A DNA stretch of 64,000 bases, taken from NCBI RefSeq assembly GCF_000010525.1, contig NC_009937.1, forward strand, positions 1-64,000, written 5' to 3'. A program made the translations under genes and the position numbers. The DNA comes from Azorhizobium caulinodans ORS 571. GTDB lineage: Bacteria > Pseudomonadota > Alphaproteobacteria > Rhizobiales > Xanthobacteraceae. The notes under the pieces were generated by a model. The model did no database searches, was not told the DNA's origin, and saw only the letters and a list, made by a program, of their open reading frames with translations. Below are positions 39,314-49,016 of the stretch, one piece after another. Position 1 is the stretch's first letter, and each line of letters starts with the position of its first letter.

Positions 39314-42300
39314 GTGGGCGCATTGCGGTTTAAGGGACCTCTCCGGGAAAACCCGGCTGGCACAACCAGCACCGCAATCATCGGGGCGGCCTGCCGCCTG
39401 CCCGGGGCGCCCAACGAGGCAGCCTTCCGCCGGTTGCTGAAGGATGGCGTGTGCGCCGTGCAGCCGGCACCGGTCGGCCGCTGGAGCGTCGAGCGGTTCC
39501 TGCATCCGCGGGCCAGCGAGCCCGGCTTCAGCTATTCCTTCGCCGGCGGCTTCCTGGAAGCCCCGTTCGATTTCGACCCCACGGTGTTCGGCATGTCGCC
39601 CCGCGAGGCGGCGCAGATGGACCCGCAGCAGCGCCTGCTGCTGGAGGTGGTGTGGGAGGCGCTGGAAGATGCGCGGATCGCGCCCTCCAGCCTCGCCGGC
39701 ACCGAGGTCGGCGTCTATGTGGGCGCCTCCAGCCTCGATCACGGCAATCTCCTGGCCTCGGACCCGGCGGCCATCGAGAGCCACTTCATGACCGGCAACA
39801 CCCTCTCGGTGGTGTCGAACCGCATTTCCTATGCCTTCGACTGGCACGGGCCGAGCTTCACGGTGGATACCGCCTGCTCGTCCTCGCTCGTCGCCTTCGC
39901 GCAGGCGCTGTCGGACCTGAAGGCCGGGCGCATCGACACGGCGGTGGTCGCCGGCGTCAACATGCTGCTGACGCCCGCCTCCTATATCGGCTTCTCCCGC
40001 GCCTCCATGCTCTCGCCCACGGGCCTGTGCCGGCCCTTCTCGGCGGCGGGAGACGGCTATGTGCGCTCGGAAGGCGCGGTGGCCTTCGTGCTGCGGCGGT
40101 CCGATCTTGCCGCGCCGGGTTCCATCCGCGCGCTGGCGGTGGCGGGTGGCGTCAATTCCGACGGCCGCACCTCGGGCATCGCGCTGCCGGGCGTCGAGGG
40201 CCAGCGGGCGCTGCTGGAGCGCCTTTACGGCGAGGCGCGTCTGCGGCCGGACGACATTGCCTTCGTGGAAGCCCACGGCACCGGCACGCGCATCGGCGAT
40301 CCGGTGGAGGCGACCGCCATCGGGTCCGTGCTCGGCCGGGGGCGCGCGGCGCCGCTGCCCATCGGCTCGGTGAAGTCCAACATCGGCCATCTGGAGCCGG
40401 CCTCGGGTGTGGCGGGCATCCTCAAGGCGGTGCAGGCGCTGGAGACGCGCGAGCTGCCGCCCTCGCTGCACCTCGATGAACTGAACCCGCTCATCGATTT
40501 CGCGGACCTCAACCTTCTCCCGGTTCGAGAGGCGGTGGCGCTCGACCCCGCCGCGCCGGTGCTTCATGCGGGCGTGTCGTCCTTCGGCTTCGGCGGCACC
40601 AATGCGCATATCATTCTTGCGAGCGCGCCTGCGGTCGTGCCCAAGGCCGAGCCGCAGGCGGAAGCGCCGCAGCATCTGGTGATCTCCGCCGCCACGGCCG
40701 ACGCCCTGCGCGCCGCCGCCGGCGCCTATGCGGATGCGCTCTCGAACGGGATCGACCCCGAGCGCCTCGCCGCCGCCGTTGCTGGCGGCCGTGAGACGCA
40801 GCGCTACCGTGCTGTCGCCGTGTTGGACGCGGCGGACGTGGTGGCGGCTGGCTTGAAGGAACTGGCCGAGACCGGCACCTCGAAGGCCGTGGCCACGGGC
40901 GCCGCCCCGGCCGGCGCGCCCAAGGTGTGCTTCGTCTATTCCGGCAATGGCGCCCAGGCGGTGGGCATGGGTCGCACCGCTTATCTGCGCAATGCCGCCT
41001 TCCGCCAGCGCTTCGACGAGATCGACGCCGCCTTCAAGGCCATCGGCGCCGGCGGCGTGAAGGAGGACATGTTCGCCTCCGATCTCGACGCGCGCATCGG
41101 TCTGGCGTCCGTCATCCAGCCGCTCATGTTCGCTGTCCAGGCGGCGCTCTCCGCCGCTCTGGTGGCCGAGGGGCTGAAGCCGGACATGGTTCTGGGTCAC
41201 AGCATCGGCGAGGTGGCGGCGGCGGAAGCGGCCGGGGCCATCGACCTGCTTCAGGCGGCGCGTATCATCCACGCCCGCGCCACCAGCCAGGAAGGCGCGC
41301 GCGGGCGCGGCCTCATGGCGGTGTTCGCGGCGACGCGCGAGCGCATGGAAACCTTCCTCGACGGCTTCGGCCGCGAGGAACTTGAGATCGCCGCCGACAA
41401 CGGCCCGGCCTCCATCACCCTCTCCGGTGCCACGGACGCGCTGAAGCGCGCCACTAAGGAAGCGCGCCGCCAGCGCATCGCCAGCCGCACGCTGGACATG
41501 GAATATCCCTTCCATTCCCGCTTCCTCGACGACACGGAAACGGCCTTCCGCACCGCCGCCGGCAGCGTCCGCGCCCGGCCGGCGACGACGGCGATGATCT
41601 CCACCGTCACCGGCGCGCCCATCGGGGCCGATCTGCTGGGCGAGGATTACTGGTGGCGCAACGTGCGTGCCCCCGTGCTCTTCCGCGACGCCATCGAGGC
41701 GGCGGCGGGCATGGGCGCGACCCTGTTCGTGGAGATGGGCCCGCGCCCCATCCTCACCTCGCCCATCACCGAGACGCTGAAGGAAAAGGGCGCGGTGGCC
41801 GCTGTCCTGCCGAGCTTCACGGAAGCGGACGACCGCGAGCCGCGCCGCGACCCCGTGCTTTGGGTGGTGGCCAACGCTCGCGCCAATGGCGCCCCGCTGC
41901 CGCCCGCGCCTGGGGGCGCGGTGGACCGCACCCTGCCGCTGCCCTCCTATCCCTGGCAGCGCACGACCTATCATTTCCAGGGCACCACGGCGGCGCTCGA
42001 CCTGTTCGGCGGCGCGGCCCCGCGCCATCCGCTGATCGGCGGCCGGCTGGCGGAAGGCATGCCCGAATGGCGCACCTTCCTCGATTATGAGGTGGTGCCC
42101 TATCTCGCCGACCATGTGGTGGGCGGCGAGGTAGTGGTGCCCGGCGCCGCCATCGTCGAGATGGTGCTGGCGGTGGCCCGCGAGCTTCGGCCCGAGGGGC
42201 CTCTGGGCGTCGAGGACTGCGACATCTTCCAGCCCCTCGTGCTGGCGCCGCAGGCCATGCGCGAGATATCCGTGCGCTATGCGGCGGCGACCGGCGATGT

Positions 42301-45300
42301 GGAATTGTTCAGCCGCCCGCGCTTCGGCGCCGACGAATGGACGCTGCACGCCCGCGGCCGTCTGGTGGACGTGGCCCATGCGCCGCGCACGCCGGCAAAG
42401 CCCCGTGGCCGCCTGATCCGCGCCACGGCGGAGGAGATTTATGCCCGCACCGAGGCCTGCGGCCTCGGCTATGGTCCGGCCTTCCGGCTGGCGAAGTCCA
42501 TCAAGCGGGACGCCAAGACCATCGAGGTGGAACTGAAGCCGGCGGACGCCGGCACCGGCGCCTTCACCCGCCCGCAGCTTCTGCATCCGGCGAGCCTCGA
42601 TGCCGCGCTCCACGGCCTGTTCCTGCTCATCGTGATGGAGCCGGGCGTCCGGCGCACCTATCTGCCGATCCGGCTCGGGCGGCTTGCGCTGTTCCGCGAC
42701 CATCCCGTCGTCACCGCCGCCACCATCACCGTGGACCGGCACACGGACCATTCGCTGAAGGTTCACATCCTGCTCAAGGATGCGGATGGCGCGGTGGTGG
42801 CCGAGGTGGAGGACGCGCTGCTGAAATCGGTGGTGCTCTCGCGCACCGATCCCGATGACGGCTTCCTTTATGTGGAGCGCCACCGCACTGCCCGCAGTGG
42901 TGCCGTGCGCGATGTGGTGGGCGAGGTGCTGGCGGGCGTGAAGGCCGTTGACCTGCCCACCCCCTCCGACGCCCCGCTGATGCTGCGCGCCGTGCTGCGC
43001 GCCGCTGCCCACCGCAGCCTCAGCCGGCTGGCCGATGCGGACGGCTTCATCGACTGGCAGGCGCTGGCCCTCACCGGCCGCCTCGCGGCCCCGGCCCGCG
43101 CCTATGCCGCCATGCTGGCCGAGGAACTGATCCTCGCGGAACTGGCGACGGTGGACGGCGAGGGCGTGCGCCTCGCGCCCGACAGCGGCCTGCCCGAGCC
43201 CGCGCGCATCCTGCGCACGCTGGCGGCCGACTATGCCGGCGCCTCCGCCGACCTGCTGCTGGCGACCCGCATGGCCGGGGCGCTGGACGAATTCCTCGCC
43301 ACCGGCACCCCGGTCGCTCACCGCCCCGAGGTGCTGGAGCAATTCGCCGCCCAGAGCGCGCTCCTCAGCTCCGCCGCCGAAGCGCTGGTACGCGCCGCCG
43401 AGGCGGTGGCCAAGGACGAGACGCCGCGCATCCTCATTGCCGAGCCCGATGGGCGGGGCCTCGTGGCGGCCCTGCTGCCGCTCGCCCGGTCCGGTCGCGT
43501 CCGGCTCACGGTCGGCGGCCTTGATGCCGCCCGGCTGGAGCGTCTGGAGCGCCGCCTTCCGGCGAGCGTGCCGGTGGAAATGCTGCTGCTGGACGCCGCC
43601 GAGGGCGTGCCAGCCGGCTTCGATCTCGCGCTCGTCGCCGGCTGGCGGCTCAGCGGCGAGGACAGCGCCACCCTGCTCGGCCGCCTCGCCGTACAGGTGA
43701 AGGCGGGCGGCGCGCTGGCCGTCGCCCAGCCCGCACCGGATGCGGTGGTGGACTTCCTGCTCGGCACCGAGCCGGACTGGTTCGCCCGCTCCGCCGATCC
43801 CGCCTTCCCCGTCGGCCGGATGCCGTCCACGGACGAGACCCGCTCCGGCCTCCTCGCCGCCGGCTGCCGCCGGGTGGAGAGCGTGGAACTGGCCGATGGC
43901 GGCACGCTCCTTGTGGCGGAGGCGCCGGACGTCGAGGCCGGGGCTGCCACTGGGCGCACCGTGCGTCTCCTTGAATCCGACGCTAGCCTGCTGGCCAATG
44001 CACTCGCGGGCGCTTTCGCCGCGCGGGGCGTGGTGCTGGAACAGGCGGATGTCGCCGCTAGCCTTGCGCCCAGCGATGCGGACCTCGTGCTGCTGGCGGA
44101 CGGGGCAGGGGCGAACGACCGTGCCCGCATCGAGGACGGCGTGCTGCGCCTTGCCCGCCTGCTGGCCGACCAGCCGGAAGGGGCGGCGAAGCCCCGCCTG
44201 TGGGTGGTGGTGCGCGGCGCCCATACCGCCCCGCTCGATCCCGTGGCCGATGCCCTCTGGGGCTTTGCCCGTGTCGCCACCAATGAATATGCGGACGTGG
44301 ACATCCGCCTCGTGGACGTCGCGCCGGGCCTGCCGGAGGCGGATGCCGCTGCCCGCGTGGCGGGCCTCATTGCCGCGCCGGGCACGGAGCGGGAAGTTCT
44401 GTTCGACGCCGAGGGCGCCGAGGTGCTCCGCGTGCGGCGGGGCGTGCCGCAGGCCACCGAAGCTTTGCCGGATGAGGCAGGCCTGACGCTGCACTTCCCT
44501 CGTCGCGGCGCGCTCGATCATTTCGCCTGGGGGCAGAAGCCGCGCACGGCGCCGGGCCGCATGGACGTGGAAGTGGAAGTCGAGGCCGCCGGCCTCAATT
44601 TCCGCGACGTGATGCTGGCCATGGGCCTGCTGGACGACGACGTGCTGGATGACGGCATGGCGGGCGCTGTGTTCGGCTTTGAATGCGCGGGCCGGGTGGC
44701 CCGCGTGGGCGCGGGCGTGACCGACCTCAAGCCGGGTGACGAGGTGGTGGGCTTTGCCAGCAACGCCTTCTCCAGCCATGTGACGGCGCCGCGCCGTGTG
44801 TTCATGCCGCTGCCGGCCGGCACCACGGCGGAGAGCGCGGCGAGCATTCCCGTCGCCTTCCTCACCGCTTGGTATGGCCTCGTGGAACTGGCCAGGCTGA
44901 AGCGCGGCGACAGCGTGCTCATCCATGGCGCGGCGGGCGGCGTCGGCCTTGCGGCCATCCAGATCGCCAAGGCGCGGGGCGCCCGCGTCATCGCCACCGT
45001 GTCCACGCCCGACAAGAGGGCACTGGTGGAGCTGTTCGGTGCGCAGGAGGTGCATGATTCGCGCTCCCTGGCCTTCGCGGACGCCATCCGCACCGCCCAT
45101 GGCGGCGTGGATGTGGTGCTGAACAGCCTGAGCGGCGAGGCCATGCGCGCCAGCCTCAAGTGCCTGAAGCCCTTCGGGCGCTTCGTGGAGCTGGGCAAGC
45201 GCGACTATGTCGCCAATACCGAGCTGGGCCTGCGCCCCTTCCGCCGCAACCTCACTTATTTCGGCGTCGATCTCGACCAGTTGCTGGCCCATGACCCGAA

Positions 45301-46714
45301 GCTCGTCGCCAAGGGCCTGAAGGATCTCGCGCGCGGCTTCGAGCGCGGCGACTATGCCCCGCTGCCCTATCGCGCCTTCGGGGCCGATGGCATCGGCGAG
45401 GCCTTCCGGCTCATGCAGTCGGCTGGCCACGTGGGCAAGATCGTGGTGCGCCCGCCGGCTCCGGCCGAGGTGCGTGCCCCGGCTACGGCATCCGCCGCCT
45501 TCGCGCCCGAGGGCGTGCAGCTTGTGGTGGGCGGCGCCGGTGGCTTTGGCCTTGAGACGGCGCTGTGGCTCGCGGATCAGGGTGCGCGCACCATCGTCGT
45601 CGCGTCCCGGCGCGGCGCGCTGGAGGAGAAGGACATTGCCCGCGTGGAGACCCTGCGCCAGCGCGGCGTGACCTTCGCGGTGGAGCGGGTTGATGCCAGC
45701 GACCGGGCGTCCGTGGACGCGCTGATCGCGCGTGTGGCGGCTGCCCACGGTCCCATCGGCGGCGTCTACCACACGGCCATGGTGCTTCAGGACGGCCTGA
45801 TCCGGACCATCGACGCCGACGCCCTCGACCGGGTGCTCGCGCCCAAGGTGGACGGAGCCCGGCATCTCGACGCCGCGACCCGCGGCCAGCCGGTGCGCCA
45901 GTTCGTGATGTTCTCCTCCGTCTCGGCACTGATCGGCAATCCGGGGCAGGGTGCCTATGTGGCGGCCAATGCCTATCTGGAGGGCCTTGCCCGCCGCCGC
46001 CGCGCCGAAGGCCTGCCCGCGCTCGCGGTGGGCTGGGGGGCCATTGCGGATGCAGGCGTGCTGACCCGCGACCAGTCCACGGCGGAGCAGCTGGAGCGCA
46101 TCACCGGCATGACCGGCATGGCCTCCGCCGAGGCCCTCGGCCGGCTCGGCCGGCTGCTGGCAGCGGGCGACGCCTTGACCGAACCGGTGGTCTATTGCGC
46201 GCGCTGGCAGCGCGCGGGCCTGATGCGCGACCTGCCCATTCTCTCGACACCCGCCTTCGCCGAGGTGTTCGCGGAAGAGGGCGGCGCGGGCGAGGCGGTG
46301 GAGCTGGATCTGGCGAGCCTGCTCGCCGGCAAGAGCGACACCGAGGCCCAGAAGGTGCTGGGCGAACTCATCGCCGCCCGCATCGCCCGCATCCTGCGCC
46401 TCTCCGCCCAGGACGTGGATCTCGACCGGCCCTTCGCCGAAATGGGCATGGATTCGCTGATGGCGCTCGAACTCAGCATGAGCATCGAGCACGAGTTCGG
46501 GGTCAATCTCCCGCTCGTCGCCATCACTTCCGTTCCCAATGTGCGGGAACTGAGCCGGCGCCTCCTGCAATCGCTGCGCGCGCCGCAGGCGGCGGAAGAG
46601 ATCGACGCCGACGACCGCCGGCTCATCTCCATGCATGGCGGTGACGAGGCCGACTTCTCCGACGTGGGCGAGCGCCTCGCCAGCCGCCGCGACCAAGTGA
46701 CGAGGGTGATGTGA
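39314..46714 (+). CDS. rkpA: FAS-like type I polyketide synthase, RkpA-type
   Basis: 2466 residues. The order is KS (about 15-440; C188 in DTACSSS, H321 in HGTGT, H359 in KSNIGH), AT (about 530-850; S630 in GHSIGE), DH (about 900-1180; H934 in ADHVVGGEVVVPGA, D1096), a degenerate methyltransferase-like region (about 1250-1530), a structural KR half (about 1545-1710), ER (about 1735-2050; GAAGGVG at 1872-1878), KR (about 2070-2290; GGAGGFG, S2202, Y2215), and ACP (S2381 in GMDSLMA). It has all reductive steps and no thioesterase, so it should make a saturated acyl chain on its ACP. It corresponds to S. meliloti rkpA, needed for K-antigen. The GTG start is the first credible one. The stop overlaps rkpG. 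Confidence 0.92.
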   Translation: MGALRFKGPLRENPAGTTSTAIIGAACRLPGAPNEAAFRRLLKDGVCAVQPAPVGRWSVERFLHPRASEPGFSYSFAGGFLEAPFDFDPTVFGMSPREAAQMDPQQRLLLEVVWEALEDARIAPSSLAGTEVGVYVGASSLDHGNLLASDPAAIESHFMTGNTLSVVSNRISYAFDWHGPSFTVDTACSSSLVAFAQALSDLKAGRIDTAVVAGVNMLLTPASYIGFSRASMLSPTGLCRPFSAAGDGYVRSEGAVAFVLRRSDLAAPGSIRALAVAGGVNSDGRTSGIALPGVEGQRALLERLYGEARLRPDDIAFVEAHGTGTRIGDPVEATAIGSVLGRGRAAPLPIGSVKSNIGHLEPASGVAGILKAVQALETRELPPSLHLDELNPLIDFADLNLLPVREAVALDPAAPVLHAGVSSFGFGGTNAHIILASAPAVVPKAEPQAEAPQHLVISAATADALRAAAGAYADALSNGIDPERLAAAVAGGRETQRYRAVAVLDAADVVAAGLKELAETGTSKAVATGAAPAGAPKVCFVYSGNGAQAVGMGRTAYLRNAAFRQRFDEIDAAFKAIGAGGVKEDMFASDLDARIGLASVIQPLMFAVQAALSAALVAEGLKPDMVLGHSIGEVAAAEAAGAIDLLQAARIIHARATSQEGARGRGLMAVFAATRERMETFLDGFGREELEIAADNGPASITLSGATDALKRATKEARRQRIASRTLDMEYPFHSRFLDDTETAFRTAAGSVRARPATTAMISTVTGAPIGADLLGEDYWWRNVRAPVLFRDAIEAAAGMGATLFVEMGPRPILTSPITETLKEKGAVAAVLPSFTEADDREPRRDPVLWVVANARANGAPLPPAPGGAVDRTLPLPSYPWQRTTYHFQGTTAALDLFGGAAPRHPLIGGRLAEGMPEWRTFLDYEVVPYLADHVVGGEVVVPGAAIVEMVLAVARELRPEGPLGVEDCDIFQPLVLAPQAMREISVRYAAATGDVELFSRPRFGADEWTLHARGRLVDVAHAPRTPAKPRGRLIRATAEEIYARTEACGLGYGPAFRLAKSIKRDAKTIEVELKPADAGTGAFTRPQLLHPASLDAALHGLFLLIVMEPGVRRTYLPIRLGRLALFRDHPVVTAATITVDRHTDHSLKVHILLKDADGAVVAEVEDALLKSVVLSRTDPDDGFLYVERHRTARSGAVRDVVGEVLAGVKAVDLPTPSDAPLMLRAVLRAAAHRSLSRLADADGFIDWQALALTGRLAAPARAYAAMLAEELILAELATVDGEGVRLAPDSGLPEPARILRTLAADYAGASADLLLATRMAGALDEFLATGTPVAHRPEVLEQFAAQSALLSSAAEALVRAAEAVAKDETPRILIAEPDGRGLVAALLPLARSGRVRLTVGGLDAARLERLERRLPASVPVEMLLLDAAEGVPAGFDLALVAGWRLSGEDSATLLGRLAVQVKAGGALAVAQPAPDAVVDFLLGTEPDWFARSADPAFPVGRMPSTDETRSGLLAAGCRRVESVELADGGTLLVAEAPDVEAGAATGRTVRLLESDASLLANALAGAFAARGVVLEQADVAASLAPSDADLVLLADGAGANDRARIEDGVLRLARLLADQPEGAAKPRLWVVVRGAHTAPLDPVADALWGFARVATNEYADVDIRLVDVAPGLPEADAAARVAGLIAAPGTEREVLFDAEGAEVLRVRRGVPQATEALPDEAGLTLHFPRRGALDHFAWGQKPRTAPGRMDVEVEVEAAGLNFRDVMLAMGLLDDDVLDDGMAGAVFGFECAGRVARVGAGVTDLKPGDEVVGFASNAFSSHVTAPRRVFMPLPAGTTAESAASIPVAFLTAWYGLVELARLKRGDSVLIHGAAGGVGLAAIQIAKARGARVIATVSTPDKRALVELFGAQEVHDSRSLAFADAIRTAHGGVDVVLNSLSGEAMRASLKCLKPFGRFVELGKRDYVANTELGLRPFRRNLTYFGVDLDQLLAHDPKLVAKGLKDLARGFERGDYAPLPYRAFGADGIGEAFRLMQSAGHVGKIVVRPPAPAEVRAPATASAAFAPEGVQLVVGGAGGFGLETALWLADQGARTIVVASRRGALEEKDIARVETLRQRGVTFAVERVDASDRASVDALIARVAAAHGPIGGVYHTAMVLQDGLIRTIDADALDRVLAPKVDGARHLDAATRGQPVRQFVMFSSVSALIGNPGQGAYVAANAYLEGLARRRRAEGLPALAVGWGAIADAGVLTRDQSTAEQLERITGMTGMASAEALGRLGRLLAAGDALTEPVVYCARWQRAGLMRDLPILSTPAFAEVFAEEGGAGEAVELDLASLLAGKSDTEAQKVLGELIAARIARILRLSAQDVDLDRPFAEMGMDSLMALELSMSIEHEFGVNLPLVAITSVPNVRELSRRLLQSLRAPQAAEEIDADDRRLISMHGGDEADFSDVGERLASRRDQVTRVM

Positions 46715-48075
46715 CGAAGAAAGCGGACGCGGGTCGTCTCTCCGACACCGAGCGCAGCGCCTTCCTCTCCTCCATGCGCCGTACCGCCGCGCCCCAGCCG
46801 GCGCGCACGGCGGCCGTGGCGGCGCCGGTGCGGGATGTTTCGTTCGAGACGCTGCCGGGCTTCAAGATGCTGAAGACCCAGCGCGCGGCGGCGGATCTGC
46901 TCGGCCTCAGCAATCCCTTCTACCAGACCCACGCCACGCGGGCGGGGGCGCAGTCCATCATCGGCAACCGGCCGGTGATCAACTTCGCTTCTTATGACTA
47001 TCTCGGCCTCAACGGCCATCCCGAGATCACGGCGGCGGTGGCGGAAGCGGCCGCCGAATGGGGCACCAGCGTCTCGGCCAGCCGCCTGACGGCGGGCGAG
47101 CGGCCCTTCCACCAGCAGTTCGAGGCGGAGCTGGCCGCGCTGTACGAGACCGAGGACGCGCTCGTATTCGTCGGCGGTCATGCCACCAACGTCTCCACCA
47201 TCGCGGCCCTGCTGACGCCCAAGGATCTCGTGATCCATGACGCGCTGGCGCACAATTCCATCGTTGTCGGAGCCGAGCTCTCCAAGGCCAACCGCCGCAT
47301 CTTCCCGCACAACGATCTCGACGCTCTGGAAACCATTCTCGAGACCGCCCGCGACAAGCACGAGCGCTGCCTGATCGTGACCGAGGGCCTGTTCTCCATG
47401 GATGGCGACGGGCCGGACCTCGCCCGCCTCGTGGACATCAAGACCCGCTGGGGCGCGTGGCTTATGATGGACGAAGCCCATTCGCTGGGCGTGCTCGGCG
47501 CCACCGGGCGCGGCATCTTCGAGCATCAGGGCGTCGATCCGCGCGGCGTCGACATCTGGATGGGCACGTTGTCCAAGACGCTGGTGGGCTGCGGCGGCTA
47601 TATCGCCGGCTCGTCCGATCTCATCACCTATCTGAAGTTTCAGGCGCCCGGCATGGTCTATTCCGTGGGCCTGCCGGCAACCACCTCCATCGGCTCCATG
47701 ACCGCGCTGCGCATCATGCGGCGCGAGCCCGAGCGGGTGGCGCGGCTTCAGGCCAACGGCCAGCGCTTCCTGGAGAAGGCCCGCGCCGCCGGGCTCGATA
47801 CGGGCGACAGCTGGGGCTATGCGGTGAGCCCGGTGGTGCTGGGCGACAGCCTGCGCACGGTGATGCTGGCGGGCCGCCTGCTGGAGCGGGGCATCAACGC
47901 CTTCCCCATCATCCCGCCCGGCGTGCCTGAAAAGTCCGCCCGTCTGCGTTTCTTCATCTCCGCCTCCCATACTGCGGAGGACATCGACACGGCAGTCGCC
48001 GCCGTCACCGAGGAGATCGCGCGCCTCGATGCGGAGGGGGTTTCCGTCGCCAAGGTCGCGGATCTGATGAAATAG
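46711..48075 (+). CDS. rkpG: Alpha-oxoamine synthase (RkpG-like)
   Basis: 454 residues of fold-type I PLP enzyme related to 8-amino-7-oxononanoate synthase and serine palmitoyltransferase. The PLP lysine is K289 in GTLSKTLVGCGGY; MMDEAHSLGVLG carries the cofactor aspartate. An N-terminal extension of about 50 residues precedes the catalytic fold. Such enzymes condense an amino acid with an acyl thioester with loss of CO2. Placed directly behind a thioesterase-less PKS, it probably takes the acyl chain from the ACP and yields a 2-amino-3-ketone. The GTG start overlaps the rkpA stop by four bases. S. meliloti rkpG is the named counterpart; the amino acid is unknown. Confidence 0.9.
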   Translation: MTKKADAGRLSDTERSAFLSSMRRTAAPQPARTAAVAAPVRDVSFETLPGFKMLKTQRAAADLLGLSNPFYQTHATRAGAQSIIGNRPVINFASYDYLGLNGHPEITAAVAEAAAEWGTSVSASRLTAGERPFHQQFEAELAALYETEDALVFVGGHATNVSTIAALLTPKDLVIHDALAHNSIVVGAELSKANRRIFPHNDLDALETILETARDKHERCLIVTEGLFSMDGDGPDLARLVDIKTRWGAWLMMDEAHSLGVLGATGRGIFEHQGVDPRGVDIWMGTLSKTLVGCGGYIAGSSDLITYLKFQAPGMVYSVGLPATTSIGSMTALRIMRREPERVARLQANGQRFLEKARAAGLDTGDSWGYAVSPVVLGDSLRTVMLAGRLLERGINAFPIIPPGVPEKSARLRFFISASHTAEDIDTAVAAVTEEIARLDAEGVSVAKVADLMK

Positions 48076-48092
48076 CGGCGGAAGGGCCGGGC

Positions 48093-48857
48093 ATGGCAGC
48101 CGAACTGACGGTCATCACCGGCGCTTCCAGCGGCATCGGCGCCGCGCTCGCCCGCGCGCTTGCAAAGCCGGGTGCCGCGCTTGCGCTTGTCGGCCGCAAT
48201 GCTGAACGGCTCGAAAGTGTGGCTCAGGACTGCCGCGCCCGCGGCGCGCTTTGCGTGACTGGCGCGCTCGACGTGTGCGACCGGCCTGCGCTTGAAGCGT
48301 TTCTCGATGGGTTGGGCGAGCCGGTTGGGCTCTTCATCGCCAATGCCGGTATCCTCGACGGCCGGCGCGATGGCGAGACCGTCGAGAGTGGCGCGGCCGC
48401 CCATCGGGTGCTCGACACCAACCTGCTTGCGACCGTCGATGCCCTGCACATGGTGCTGCCCGGCATGCGGGCGCGGCGGAAGGGCCGGCTGCTGCTGATT
48501 GCCTCGCTCGCGGCTTTCGCTCCCTTGCCCGATGCGCCCGCCTATTCCGCCGCCAAGGCGGGCCTCCTCTCCTACGGCCTTGCCCTGCGCGAGGCGCTGC
48601 ACGGGGAGGGCATCTCGGTCTGTGTTGCCTGCCCAGGCTATGTGACGAGCGCCATGAGCGCCCAGCATCTCGGCCACCGGCCGGGGGAGATCACCGCCGA
48701 TGACGCAGCCGCCCGCATCCTCGGCGCACTGGAACGTGATGCCGCCGTCTCCGGCTTTCCCTTCACCCTCTACTGGAGCTCGCGCCTCTCCCTGCTGGTT
48801 CCGGCCTTTGTCCGGCGCCTCGGAATGAAAGGGCTGCGCTTTCGCGTGGGCGGGTAG
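48093..48857 (+). CDS. rkpH: Short-chain dehydrogenase (RkpH-like)
   Basis: 254 residues: NAD(P)-binding TGASSGIG near residue 9, NAG motif, catalytic serine and YSAAK. A hydrophobic C-terminus (about 222-240) may bind membrane. In sphingoid-base and fumonisin pathways a similar SDR reduces the 3-keto group made by the alpha-oxoamine synthase, and that role is inferred here. It lies 17 bases after rkpG, in the rkpA-G-H order of S. meliloti. Confidence 0.88.
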   Translation: MAAELTVITGASSGIGAALARALAKPGAALALVGRNAERLESVAQDCRARGALCVTGALDVCDRPALEAFLDGLGEPVGLFIANAGILDGRRDGETVESGAAAHRVLDTNLLATVDALHMVLPGMRARRKGRLLLIASLAAFAPLPDAPAYSAAKAGLLSYGLALREALHGEGISVCVACPGYVTSAMSAQHLGHRPGEITADDAAARILGALERDAAVSGFPFTLYWSSRLSLLVPAFVRRLGMKGLRFRVGG

Positions 48858-49016
48858 GGAATTCGATCCGGAGCGGCAGGAGATTTCCGAAACGGAAAGG
48901 GTCTGTCCTCAAGATTGCTGCAATCCCATGGGATTGGCCACCGTCCCGCCCTCGCGTGCGGGCGGTGCATCAATCTGCTAAAAAGGCGGCAGGTGCCGGC
49001 GGAGACAGGCTGAAGG

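Noticed and set aside
39230-46696. A 2488-codon open frame on the minus strand opposite rkpA
   Set aside because: It is an antisense shadow caused by high third-position G+C. It is His/Gly/Arg rich, has no recognisable domain, and rkpA on the plus strand is complete with all catalytic motifs.
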